DNA from: Flavobacteriales bacterium UBA4110 | Lineage (GTDB): Bacteria; Bacteroidota; Bacteroidia; Flavobacteriales; Weeksellaceae | Direction: 5' to 3' | DNA length: 64,000 nucleotides | Assembly (NCBI GenBank): GCA_002383165.1 | Contig: DFXK01000002.1 | Location: forward strand, 115,318 to 179,317 | Part shown: positions 51,338-58,776 of the stretch, piece after piece | How positions within the stretch are numbered: the stretch's first letter is position 1 | How the letters are laid out: each line of letters starts with the position of its first letter | The notes under the pieces: generated by a model | What the model was told of the DNA's origin: nothing | Seen by the model: only the letters and a program-made list of their open reading frames with translations | The model's database searches: none | Position numbers and translations under genes: made by a program

Positions 51338-51474
51338 ATTTAAAATTTTTTGTCGGAAGCGGGAAGACCGATGTCCGAAGTTTTTTTATTATTTATTTTT
51401 TCTCAGATGCTGAAAAATCGATATCTAAATTACTTTTAATTTTTTTTCCGAATTAAAAATCTTCCAGCATCCGA

Positions 51475-52032
51475 CTACTTTTTCCACTCAAAAGAATCTA
51501 TGAGGTGCAAAAGATCTTTTTTTACATAATCTACAGCTGGCGCCAGTGAGTCTGGGCGCGGCCGGGAATTGAAATAGAGGTTACCCGTTACAAAATGTCT
51601 TGTACTATCTGTAACATAAAACTGGATATTTGATGCAGTTTGACCTTTCAGCTCATAAAAATTACCGTAAACTTTCTTTTCCGGATATTGGAAAGACTTG
51701 GTATCAATGGAACTTGCTTTTATAGTATGTTCATATACCATTTTCTCCGATTCTTTCACATGCAATTGAAAATCATTTTTAATTGGGAAATAAGTAATGA
51801 AAACTTTGGCCTTCATTTTGGGATAATTGATGTAATACCAGCAATTTTCCTTAGCATTTTCTACTCTGGAAAAATCCGAATAATCAAAAGAATAATTACA
51901 AGGTGAGTCGAATCTGAGATATTTCGGGGTTGGATATTCCAGTCGCAGATCTCCTTTTGGCTTTGGAACAGGTTCCTTACCACAAGAAAACAAGGTTAAT
52001 CCAATTAAAATTCGGCACAGATTTTTTAACAT
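51475..52032 (-). CDS. gldD: Gliding motility lipoprotein GldD
   Basis: The 185-residue lipoprotein MLKNLCRILIGLTLFSCGKE (lipobox LFSC, Cys17) belongs to GldD, required for gliding and T9SS function in Flavobacterium. Family landmarks are PKGDLRLEYPTPKYLRFD and CWYYINYPKMKAKVFITYFP. The ATG at 52032 is chosen over an upstream ATG at 52080 because a perfect -7 box lies between them, four bases before the chosen ATG. It is not next to gldE or ssb, the neighbours often seen in other Flavobacteriia. Confidence 0.93.
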   Translation of the reverse strand: MLKNLCRILIGLTLFSCGKEPVPKPKGDLRLEYPTPKYLRFDSPCNYSFDYSDFSRVENAKENCWYYINYPKMKAKVFITYFPIKNDFQLHVKESEKMVYEHTIKASSIDTKSFQYPEKKVYGNFYELKGQTASNIQFYVTDSTRHFVTGNLYFNSRPRPDSLAPAVDYVKKDLLHLIDSFEWKK

Positions 52033-52036
52033 CCGG

Positions 52037-52044
52037 CAAAAATA
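52037..52044 (-). promoter_or_regulatory. -7 box of gldD, predicted leaderless start
   Basis: Reverse strand TATTTTTG, then CCGG, then ATG at 52032. Confidence 0.6.
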
Positions 52045-52186
52045 ACAATTACAATTGATACTAAGAATTTTGATTCCCAAATTTTTGTTAAGAATGATTG
52101 ATTTACAGAGAAATGTGTGATAATGATTGGGGATTTAATTAATTCTCTCGGAGATTTTCGAAATTTCACTAATTTTATATAACATC

Positions 52187-52242
52187 ATTTTGTCATTCCG
52201 GTAGGAATCTAAACTGCTGAGATTCCTACGGAATGACAAAAT
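52187..52242. repeat. Long palindromic element
   Basis: ATTTTGTCATTCC then G then GTAGGAATCT, a 9-base loop, AGATTCCTAC then GGAATGACAAAAT. The arms pair over 23 bp with one extra G. The outer words ACATCATT (52183-52190) and AATGATGT (52258-52265) are also inverted. It looks like a REP or MITE-like unit. Confidence 0.75.
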
Positions 52243-52272
52243 TGGATTTTATTACTGAATGATGTTTTATGT

Positions 52273-52366
52273 AGAATCCCGCAGCCCGGCTTGAGCGGAA
52301 ATCCTTTTTACGCAGCACAGCGGAGTGAAAAGATTGAGAGCGGAAGACGTATTAAGCTGCCCAAAC
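52273..52366 (+). repeat. Interspersed structured repeat, copy B
   Basis: A 94-bp element, AGAATCCCGCAGCCCGGCTT to ATTAAGCTGCCCAAAC. Inside, CTTTTTAC pairs with GTGAAAAG. Same orientation and ends as copy A at 24563-24682. Confidence 0.7.
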
Positions 52367-52518
52367 CTAACAAAGTGGTTCGACATTGTCAAATTATATT
52401 AATCTCTTTTAAAATTAGTTAAAATTGATGTATAATCTGATGAAATTAAAATATTTGTAACCTTTTTGATGTTCTTATCGTATAATATAATGCAACCTAA
52501 TAGAATGAGGTTTTTATA

Positions 52519-53385
52519 ATGAGACAATTAAAAATTACAAAACAGGTTACCAACAGGGAAACCGCATCACTAGACAAGTATCTGCAAGAGATTGGAAAAG
52601 TTGAATTGATTACCGCCGATGAGGAGGTAGATTTGGCCCAGAGAATCCGTGCCGGAGATAGAGCTGCATTGGAAAAACTAATCAAAGCTAACTTACGTTT
52701 CGTGGTTTCGGTTTCTAAGCAGTATCAAAACCAGGGACTTTCTCTTCCCGATCTAATCAACGAAGGAAATCTTGGTCTGATGAAAGCGGCGAAAAGGTAT
52801 GATGAAACGAGAGGTTTCAAATTCATCTCTTATGCTGTTTGGTGGATTCGTCAATCGATTTTGCAGGCTTTGGCTGAGCAGTCGAGAATTGTAAGATTAC
52901 CTTTGAACAAAATTGGTTCTATCAACAAAATCAATAAAGCTTATGCTCACTTGGAGCAAGAGAACGAAAGACCTCCTTCTCCGGAAGAATTGGCAGAAGT
53001 TCTTGATATGAGCGAAGAAGACATCAAAGAATCTATGAAAAACAGTGGTCGTCACCTATCGATGGATGCGCCGCTTGTGGAAGGTGAAGATTCTAACCTT
53101 TATGACGTTTTACGTTCCGGAGAATCGCCAAGTCCTGATAAAGATCTGATGTTGGAATCTCTACAAATCGAGATTGAAAGAGCCCTGAATACGCTGACTC
53201 CGAGAGAAGCGGATTTGGTAAGATTATATTTCGGTCTTAACGGGAAACATCCGATGACATTGGAAGAAATCGGTGAAACTTTTGACCTTACTAGAGAAAG
53301 AGTTCGCCAGATCAAGGAAAAAGCGATCAAAAGGCTGAAACATAATTCCAGAAGTAAGATTCTGAAATCTTATCTTGGTAAATAA
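52519..53385 (+). CDS. rpoD: Primary sigma factor RpoD (sigma-70 family)
   Basis: Principal sigma factor, 288 residues. Region 1.1 is absent and region 1.2 starts at once (SLDKYLQEIGKVELITADEE). Region 2 has LRFVVSVSKQYQNQGLSLPD and GFKFISYAVWWIRQSI. Region 3 follows, and region 4 has TPREADLVRLYFG and the helix-turn-helix TLEEIGETFDLTRERVRQIK. This short form is typical of Bacteroidota and recognises TTG/TAnnTTTG promoters, which fits those listed in this window. Confidence 0.96.
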   Translation: MRQLKITKQVTNRETASLDKYLQEIGKVELITADEEVDLAQRIRAGDRAALEKLIKANLRFVVSVSKQYQNQGLSLPDLINEGNLGLMKAAKRYDETRGFKFISYAVWWIRQSILQALAEQSRIVRLPLNKIGSINKINKAYAHLEQENERPPSPEELAEVLDMSEEDIKESMKNSGRHLSMDAPLVEGEDSNLYDVLRSGESPSPDKDLMLESLQIEIERALNTLTPREADLVRLYFGLNGKHPMTLEEIGETFDLTRERVRQIKEKAIKRLKHNSRSKILKSYLGK

Positions 53386-53405
53386 GATTTTTGATTATAA
53401 ATTAG

Positions 53406-53432
53406 AAGCAGGTTTTTTTAGCCTGCTTTTTT
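53406..53432 (+). terminator. Terminator of rpoD
   Basis: AAGCAGG, loop of nine bases, CCTGCTT followed by a T run, 20 bases after the stop. Confidence 0.75.
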
Positions 53433-53442
53433 ATTTTTAAAT

Positions 53443-53904
53443 ATGGTTGAAGTTAAAAGATTCAAATTTACGTCTAATTTAGATTTTGTCTGCAAATGTT
53501 TAAAGGATAAAGGAATATTGTTCGAAGCCGATTGGGAAAACAACATTCTTTATTGTGAGGAAAAAGACAAGCAAAATGTTTTTGATTTTATAAATAGTCT
53601 AAATCTTGATGAAAATGATGTTGAAGTGGATGAATCTATAATTGAAGGCTATAAAGAATGGGATAAGAATATGTACAATCCTGGACATTATACTGGAGGA
53701 AATATACCTTTCTTTGATAAAGATAAGAAGAATTATGCTCTTTACGGATTTATAACTATAATATCTGGCTTAGTTTGTCTTATAGAAATTGTTAATGCAG
53801 ATAAATTTGATAAATCAGTTTTTTGGTTTGGAATTATGATTACATTTTTAATTAGTTTTTCTTTCTTTTATCAACACTACAAATTTAAGAGATCTAGAAA
53901 ATAA
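53443..53904 (+). CDS. Hypothetical protein with two C-terminal membrane helices
   Basis: The 153-residue protein has a soluble N-terminal part (about 1-60, VKRFKFTSNLDFVCKCLKD) similar in layout to small DUF2007-type signal-transduction modules. Two membrane helices follow at about 104-120 and 127-144, and a basic end KFKRSRK. I do not recognise a family with confidence. Its stop overlaps the start of the FAD monooxygenase gene by one base (TAATG), so translational coupling is likely. Confidence 0.65.
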   Translation: MVEVKRFKFTSNLDFVCKCLKDKGILFEADWENNILYCEEKDKQNVFDFINSLNLDENDVEVDESIIEGYKEWDKNMYNPGHYTGGNIPFFDKDKKNYALYGFITIISGLVCLIEIVNADKFDKSVFWFGIMITFLISFSFFYQHYKFKRSRK

Positions 53905-55019
53905 TGAATTCAATCTCAATCATCGGTGGCGGAATTGGCGGTTTGACTTTAGGCAATTTTCTGAAGAAACAAAACATCGATTTTAAAATCTATGAAAGTG
54001 CAGCGGAAATCAAACCTGTGGGAGCTGGAATCGCAATGGCAGGCAATGCAATGCAGATTTTTGATAAACTCGGATTGAAAGAAAAAATCGAGAATGCAGG
54101 AACCAAAATGCACGCTTTAATCATCACTGATGAAAAGCTGAAAACCATTTCTAAAACTGATGTTCTGAAACTTGAGCGTCAATCCAAGGTTTGCAATATT
54201 GCCATTCACAGAGCGGATTTGCAGAGAATCTTGAGTGAGAATATTTCGGAACATATTATCCTCAATAAACGACTGTCAAAAATTGAGAAGAAAGAAAATT
54301 ACCATTTGACCTTTGAAGATCAAACAGAAATTGAAAGCGAAATCGTTTTTGGAGCTGATGGTGTAAAGTCTTTAGTCAGGAATCAAATCTTAAAATCTGG
54401 CGAAATCCGAAATGCGAAACAAAAATGCTGGCGTGGAATTATAAATACAGAAATCCCAGAAAAATACAGCCACAATGCTTACGAAATGTGGGGAAAAGGA
54501 AAACGTTTCGGTTTTGTGAAATTGTCTGAAAATACTTTATATTGGTACGCTTTGGTGAATGAGAAATTTTATTCTGAAAATATAGATCTGCTGGAGGAGT
54601 TTAGGGATTTCCATCCTGAAATTTTAAAAATGATTTCTAAAACTGCTAAAGAAAATATTATTCTGAATGACATTATTGACATCAAACCAATGAATACTTG
54701 GTCAGCAGAGAACGTGTGCCTAATTGGAGATGCTGCCCACGCCACGACGCCAAATATGGGACAAGGCGGTTGTCAAGCTGTTGAAGATGCTTATATTTTG
54801 TCAAAGCTTTGGAAAACCGAAAAAGATTGGAACAAAATTTTTTCTCAATTTGAAAAAATCAGGAAAGAAAAAGTTCATCATATTGTAAATACGAGTTGGA
54901 CGCTCGGGAAAGTGGCGCAGTGGGAGAATTTTACAAGTATCAGGAATTCTATTTTCAGAGTGATCCCTGAATCTGTCAATCAGAAACAAATGGAGAAAAT
55001 TCTAAAATTGGAATTATAA
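53904..55019 (+). CDS. FAD-dependent monooxygenase (TetX/PHBH-like fold)
   Basis: A 371-residue flavoprotein of the aromatic-hydroxylase superfamily. SISIIGGGIGGLTLGNFL is the N-terminal Rossmann motif, FGADGVKSLVRNQIL the DG motif (about 148), and CLIGDAAHATTPNMGQGGCQ the GD motif (about 272-291). The family includes TetX and p-hydroxybenzoate hydroxylase; substrate cannot be told. No NADPH-binding domain is separate. It is translationally coupled to the preceding membrane protein. Confidence 0.88.
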   Translation: MNSISIIGGGIGGLTLGNFLKKQNIDFKIYESAAEIKPVGAGIAMAGNAMQIFDKLGLKEKIENAGTKMHALIITDEKLKTISKTDVLKLERQSKVCNIAIHRADLQRILSENISEHIILNKRLSKIEKKENYHLTFEDQTEIESEIVFGADGVKSLVRNQILKSGEIRNAKQKCWRGIINTEIPEKYSHNAYEMWGKGKRFGFVKLSENTLYWYALVNEKFYSENIDLLEEFRDFHPEILKMISKTAKENIILNDIIDIKPMNTWSAENVCLIGDAAHATTPNMGQGGCQAVEDAYILSKLWKTEKDWNKIFSQFEKIRKEKVHHIVNTSWTLGKVAQWENFTSIRNSIFRVIPESVNQKQMEKILKLEL

Positions 55020-55023
55020 AAAG

Positions 55024-55572
55024 CTATTGGACATCATCTTTTTTGAGACTTTCAATAAGATTTTCCAGCTCAGCAATTTTATCTTTCAGGTTTTTGATAT
55101 CATTTTTATTACTCGTCACTTTGCTTTTCAGCATTACTGTTCTGGCACGCTCGCTGTGGTCTTCATCATCTTCATCTTCACTGATTTCCTCCACATCTTC
55201 CTGGATTTCGTCAATATCTTCTTGGATTTCTTCTACATCTTCCTGAATTTCTTCAATATCTTCCTGAATCTCATCAATATCTTCTTGGATTTCATTAACA
55301 TCTTCCTTCAAATCCTCAATGTGTTCAGAACTTTTATTCACAGACATCTGAATAAAAATCGCCAGATATATCGCCTCCAATGAAACGACAGTTGTAAGAA
55401 CCAGCAACATATGCTCAAATTCTACAATATTGAAAATAGGCAATGCAAAACAAATAATAAAAAAAATAGTGTGGCATACCAGAGACTGAATAGAACCTAC
55501 CCACCAAATAATTCCGTTGGCTACTTTTTCTAAAACAGATAGTTTTTTTTCATTCTCTTTCGTCAGTCTCAT
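55024..55572 (-). CDS. DUF1003-like membrane protein with long heptad coiled coil
   Basis: A 182-residue protein. Two membrane helices (about 23-45 and 53-75, with SLEAIYLAIFIQMSVNK) are followed by an acidic heptad repeat of EDIDEIQ type, about six units (about 90-135). The coiled coil continues past an acidic stretch to the end. The start is the ATG at 55572. The membrane part resembles DUF1003 or low-affinity iron permease-like families; the heptads suggest oligomerisation. Function unknown. Confidence 0.75.
   Translation of the reverse strand: MRLTKENEKKLSVLEKVANGIIWWVGSIQSLVCHTIFFIICFALPIFNIVEFEHMLLVLTTVVSLEAIYLAIFIQMSVNKSSEHIEDLKEDVNEIQEDIDEIQEDIEEIQEDVEEIQEDIDEIQEDVEEISEDEDDEDHSERARTVMLKSKVTSNKNDIKNLKDKIAELENLIESLKKDDVQ
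55181..55305 (-). repeat. 21-bp coding tandem repeat (heptads)
   Basis: Six consecutive 21-bp units of the type CTGGATTTCNTCNANATCTTC. Each codes seven residues of the coiled coil. Confidence 0.8.
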
Positions 55573-55651
55573 TCCTATAATTTTGATAAAAATACAGTTT
55601 TTTGTCCGAAATGTCAAAATTCACACTTAACTATAAAAAACTCTGCCTAAT

Positions 55652-55673
55652 TGTCAATGCCAAAGCATTGGCA
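55652..55673. other. Hairpin upstream of grpE
   Basis: TGTCAATGC, loop CAAA, GCATTGGCA: 9 bp with one G-U pair, 38 bases before the grpE ATG. It may be a leader structure. Confidence 0.4.
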
Positions 55674-55710
55674 GAAAAATTGAGAAACAGAAGCTATAAA
55701 ATTATCAATA

Positions 55711-56250
55711 ATGGACGAAAACAAAGATATACACGAAGAAAATCTGGACACGAACTCACAGAACACTGAAAAAACGGAACAGGAAAATCAGGAAAATGTG
55801 TCACAAAAGCCAACTGCAGAAGAACTTTTGGCAGAAGAAAAAGACAGATATATCCGTTTATATGCAGAGTTTGAAAATTACAAAAAAAGAACTCTGAAAG
55901 AAAAAAATGAATTTTACCTTTATGCTTCAAAAGACCTGATGACTTCTATGTTAGGCATTTTGGACGATTTTGAAAGAGCTTTGAAAGAGATCGCTAAAAA
56001 CGGAAATGAATCCGACCTTAAAGGCGTAGAGTTGATTTATCAGAAATTCAGAAACAAATTGATAGAGAAAGGTCTTAAACCAATTGATGTGAATGCTGGA
56101 GACGATTTTAATGTGGATTTTCACGAGGCTATTACGCAGATTCCTTCACCAACTCCTGAATTGAAAGGTAAGATTGTAGATGTGATAGAAACGGGTTATC
56201 AGCTTCACGACAAAGTCATTCGTTTTGCTAAAGTAGTAACCGGAAACTAA
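55711..56250 (+). CDS. grpE: Nucleotide exchange factor GrpE
   Basis: Co-chaperone that releases ADP from DnaK. Of 179 residues, the first 40 are acidic and flexible. A long dimerising helix follows (AEELLAEEKDRYIRLYAEFENYKKR). The C-terminal beta domain has HEAITQIPSPTPELKGKIVDVIETGYQLHDKVIR split by Pro-rich loops, with the GrpE signature VIETGYQLHDKVIRFAKV. dnaJ follows after 92 bases. Confidence 0.95.
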   Translation: MDENKDIHEENLDTNSQNTEKTEQENQENVSQKPTAEELLAEEKDRYIRLYAEFENYKKRTLKEKNEFYLYASKDLMTSMLGILDDFERALKEIAKNGNESDLKGVELIYQKFRNKLIEKGLKPIDVNAGDDFNVDFHEAITQIPSPTPELKGKIVDVIETGYQLHDKVIRFAKVVTGN

Positions 56251-56342
56251 ACATTATTAATGGTAAGAAATAATTAATAAATGATTTTTTCATTTTAAAT
56301 GTTCATTATCATTCCTCAACTATCAATCATTAATTACGAATT

Positions 56343-57455
56343 ATGTCAAAACGCGATTATTACGAAGTTTTAGAAATATCCAAATCGGCCAGCGCAGAAG
56401 AAATCAAAAAAGCCTACAGAAAAATGGCAATTAAATATCACCCGGATAAAAATCCCGGCGATAAGGAAGCAGAAGAAAAATTTAAAGAAGCGGCAGAAGC
56501 CTATGAAGTGCTGAGCGACGATAACAAGAAAGCCAGGTATGACCAGTTCGGACACGCCGGAATGGGCGGAGCAGCCGGAGGTGGTGGATTCGGCGGCTTT
56601 GGTGGCGGGATGAATATGGAAGATATCTTCAGTCAGTTTGGAGATATTTTCGGTGGTGGATTTGGCGGTGGCCAGAGACAACAGCAGGCACGCGGCTCTA
56701 ATCTAAGAATCCGCATCAAGCTGAATCTGGAAGAAATGATCAACGGAACTCAGAAAACGGTTAAAGTTAAAAAGATGAAGCTGGCGGCTGGTGTTACTTC
56801 TAAAACGTGTCCTACATGTGGCGGAAGTGGTGTTCAAGTCAAAGTTATGAATACGATGTTCGGACAGATGCAGACTCAAACCACTTGTGGAACGTGTCAA
56901 GGTGTTGGAAAAGTGGCAGACAAAATCCCTTCGGGAGCTAATGCGCAAGGACTAGTAAAAGAAGAAGAAGAAATCACCATCAATATTCCGGCAGGTGCCA
57001 GAGACGGCATCCAGCTTAATGTCCGAGGAAAAGGAAATGATGCGCCTCTGGGAGGAACACCTGGCGATCTGTTGGTAGTTGTGGAGGAAGAAGTAGATAA
57101 AACAATCAAGCGTGAGGGCGATAATCTACATCAGGAACTGTACATATCTTTTGCAGAAGCAGCTCTAGGAACCACAAAGGAAATTAATGTAGTAGGTGGA
57201 AAGGTCAAAATCAAGATTGATGAAGGAACGCAGTCTGGTAAAATCCTAAGATTAGCTGGTAAAGGTCTTCCAAACATCGAAGGTTACGGTGGAAAAGGTG
57301 ATATGTTTGTTCATATCAATGTATGGACACCACAGAAACTGACTAAGGAACAAAGAGAATTTTTCCAAAGCCAATTACAAAACGGCGATATGAATGCCGA
57401 ACCAACAGGAAAAGAAAAGACATTCTTCGAGAAAGTGAAGGATATGTTCAATTAA
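56343..57455 (+). CDS. dnaJ: Chaperone DnaJ with only half of the zinc-binding domain
   Basis: Hsp40 co-chaperone of DnaK. The 370 residues show the J domain with HPDKN (about 33-37), a G/F-rich linker (about 78-118), and the C-terminal substrate-binding domains. Normal type I DnaJ has four CxxCxGxG motifs. Here only two remain: CPTCGGSG (Cys156, Cys159) and CGTCQGVG (Cys182, Cys185). The first and fourth are replaced by KKMKLAAG and ADKIPSGA, so one zinc site is lost and one kept. The rest of the protein is intact. Confidence 0.94.
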   Translation: MSKRDYYEVLEISKSASAEEIKKAYRKMAIKYHPDKNPGDKEAEEKFKEAAEAYEVLSDDNKKARYDQFGHAGMGGAAGGGGFGGFGGGMNMEDIFSQFGDIFGGGFGGGQRQQQARGSNLRIRIKLNLEEMINGTQKTVKVKKMKLAAGVTSKTCPTCGGSGVQVKVMNTMFGQMQTQTTCGTCQGVGKVADKIPSGANAQGLVKEEEEITINIPAGARDGIQLNVRGKGNDAPLGGTPGDLLVVVEEEVDKTIKREGDNLHQELYISFAEAALGTTKEINVVGGKVKIKIDEGTQSGKILRLAGKGLPNIEGYGGKGDMFVHINVWTPQKLTKEQREFFQSQLQNGDMNAEPTGKEKTFFEKVKDMFN

Positions 57456-57463
57456 GAATAAAC

Positions 57464-57494
57464 AAAAAGAGACTTAAAATCAAGTCTCTTTTTT
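57464..57494. terminator. Bidirectional terminator between dnaJ and the DtxR-family gene
   Basis: AAAAAGAGACTT, loop AAAATC, AAGTCTCTTTTTT between convergent genes. Confidence 0.88.
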
Positions 57495-58140
57495 ATTTTA
57501 CCAATAATCTGTCACAAACCGTTTTACTAAAATTTTCCTCCTGACTATTGTAGAAAACCTTCATAGACTGATCAAAATTTTCTTTCTGCAAAACTTTTAT
57601 TTCAGTTCCGAGACTTAGATTTCTTTTATTAAGAAAGCTGAGAAATTCCTCCGAAGAAGTTGTTACAGAAGCCAGTTCTACCCTATCATTCTCTCTACAT
57701 TTACTAAGTTTTTTAAGATCTGGCTGGATCACATTTCCATCTTTGTCCGGAATGGGCTCACCGTGCGGATCCACCTTCGGGTAATTGAGTATTTCATCCA
57801 TTTTATCAAAAAAAATTTCAGAATGAATATGTTCTAACTGCTCCGCAATTTCGTGAACGTTTTCCCAGCCAAAACCCATCTTTTCTACCAAAAACATTTC
57901 TGTTAAACGATGTTTCCTTACAATCAGTGACGCTTCTTTCTTTCCAGATTCAGTTAATTTGATGGGTTTGTAAGATTCATATTTAACCCATTTTTTATCT
58001 GCAAATTTTTTTATCATACTGTTTACAGACGGCATTTTGATGTTGAGTTGTCGGCTCAGATCATTTACAGAAACTTCATCATTCTCATTAATAAGATGAT
58101 AAATTGCTTTTAAATAATTTTCTTCTGTGAGGGAATTCAT
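57493..58140 (-). CDS. DtxR/MntR-family metal-dependent repressor
   Basis: A 215-residue regulator. Residues about 1-65 form the winged helix (LTEENYLKAIYHLINEND, VSVNDLSRQLNIKMPSVNSMI). A metal-binding and dimerisation domain follows with EIAEQLEHIHSEIF (about 98-111). The C-terminal 70 residues (LGTEIKVLQKENFD) resemble the SH3/FeoA domain of IdeR-type proteins. It senses Mn(II) or Fe(II). The half-sites in its own promoter match the operator of mntH, so it is probably the repressor of mntH and itself. The -7 box lies four bases before its ATG. Confidence 0.9.
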   Translation of the reverse strand: MNSLTEENYLKAIYHLINENDEVSVNDLSRQLNIKMPSVNSMIKKFADKKWVKYESYKPIKLTESGKKEASLIVRKHRLTEMFLVEKMGFGWENVHEIAEQLEHIHSEIFFDKMDEILNYPKVDPHGEPIPDKDGNVIQPDLKKLSKCRENDRVELASVTTSSEEFLSFLNKRNLSLGTEIKVLQKENFDQSMKVFYNSQEENFSKTVCDRLLVK

Positions 58141-58144
58141 ATTT

Positions 58145-58152
58145 CAAAGATA
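58145..58152 (-). promoter_or_regulatory. -7 box of the DtxR-family gene, predicted leaderless start
   Basis: Reverse strand TATCTTTG, then AAAT, then ATG at 58140. Confidence 0.6.
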
Positions 58153-58156
58153 GGTA

Positions 58157-58190
58157 AAAGTTAGACTACATTCTATTTTGAACTAACAAA
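58157..58190 (-). promoter_or_regulatory. Putative autoregulatory half-sites of the DtxR-family gene
   Basis: Reverse strand TTTGTTAGT (58182-58190), 16 bases, TCTAACTTT (58157-58165). These are the two 9-mers of the mntH operator, moved 12 bases apart and lying directly upstream of the -7 box. Confidence 0.55.
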
Positions 58191-58212
58191 AATTATTATT
58201 AAATTCTGATCT

Positions 58213-58234
58213 ATTGTACTTATATTTGTACAAT
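58213..58234 (+). promoter_or_regulatory. Operator-like palindrome over the toxin-antitoxin promoter
   Basis: ATTGTAC, eight bases, GTACAAT. The -7 box TATATTTG (58221-58228) lies within it. This is typical of antitoxin autorepression. Confidence 0.62.
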
Positions 58235-58249
58235 TTAAAATACAAAATT

Positions 58250-58504
58250 ATGCTTATTGCCAACATATCAGATTTCCGAAAAGACATTAAAACTTATCTT
58301 GACAAAGTTTCCAAAAACTTCGAAACATTAATTATTAATCGTGGGAAAGACAAAGGTATTGTTGTAATGTCTTTGGAAGAATACAATTCTTTGATGGCTA
58401 CTAACCACGAATTATCTTCTAGAAAAAATGAAAGCAGACTAGATTCGGCGATTGATAAGCTGAAGGCAGGTAATCCATTTTCTAAAGATTTAATTGAAGA
58501 ATAA
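58250..58504 (+). CDS. YefM/Phd-family antitoxin
   Basis: An 84-residue DNA-binding antitoxin. The family N-terminal fold is visible in MLIANISDFRKDIKTYLDKV and the strand GIVVMSLEEYNSLMA. The C-terminal 30 residues are the toxin-neutralising tail (SAIDKLKAGNPFSKDLIEE). The ATG at 58250 is chosen over an ATG at 58214, which lies inside the operator. Its stop overlaps the toxin start (TAATG). Confidence 0.92.
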   Translation: MLIANISDFRKDIKTYLDKVSKNFETLIINRGKDKGIVVMSLEEYNSLMATNHELSSRKNESRLDSAIDKLKAGNPFSKDLIEE

Positions 58505-58761
58505 TGAAATATGTTTTTGTGGATGAATCTTGGGAAGATTACCTCTATTGGCAAAATACTGATAAGAAAACACTCAGAAAAATTAATGATTTGCTGAAAG
58601 ATATCGCCAGAAATCCTTTTGATGGCAATGGAAAACCTGAACCTTTAAAACATAAATACTCGGGTTTTTGGTCAAGAAGAATTGATGACGAACATCGATT
58701 AATTTATAAATACGAAATTAGTGAAATCCAAATTGCCAAGTGCAGGTTTCATTACGATTAA
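58504..58761 (+). CDS. Txe/YoeB-family mRNA interferase toxin
   Basis: An 85-residue ribosome-dependent endoribonuclease toxin. The catalytic residues of E. coli YoeB are conserved at the same positions: Glu46 (GKPEPLKHK), Arg65 (DDEHRLIYKY) and His83-Tyr84 (RFHYD). It cleaves mRNA in the ribosomal A site. The gene starts one base inside the antitoxin stop codon and so is translationally coupled to it. Confidence 0.93.
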   Translation: MKYVFVDESWEDYLYWQNTDKKTLRKINDLLKDIARNPFDGNGKPEPLKHKYSGFWSRRIDDEHRLIYKYEISEIQIAKCRFHYD

Positions 58762-58776
58762 AAAAGCAGAAAATAA

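Larger units (their letters stand above)
52033..52518. other. Intergenic region between gldD and rpoD with two repeat elements
   Basis: It contains the gldD -7 box, a long palindrome (52187-52242) and repeat copy B (52273-52366). The rpoD promoter must lie in the last 150 bases, but no perfect TAnnTTTG is seen there. Confidence 0.6.

Noticed and set aside
55181..55305. Possible CRISPR array (regular 21-bp repeats)
   Set aside because: The repeats have no spacers and encode coiled-coil heptads in frame.
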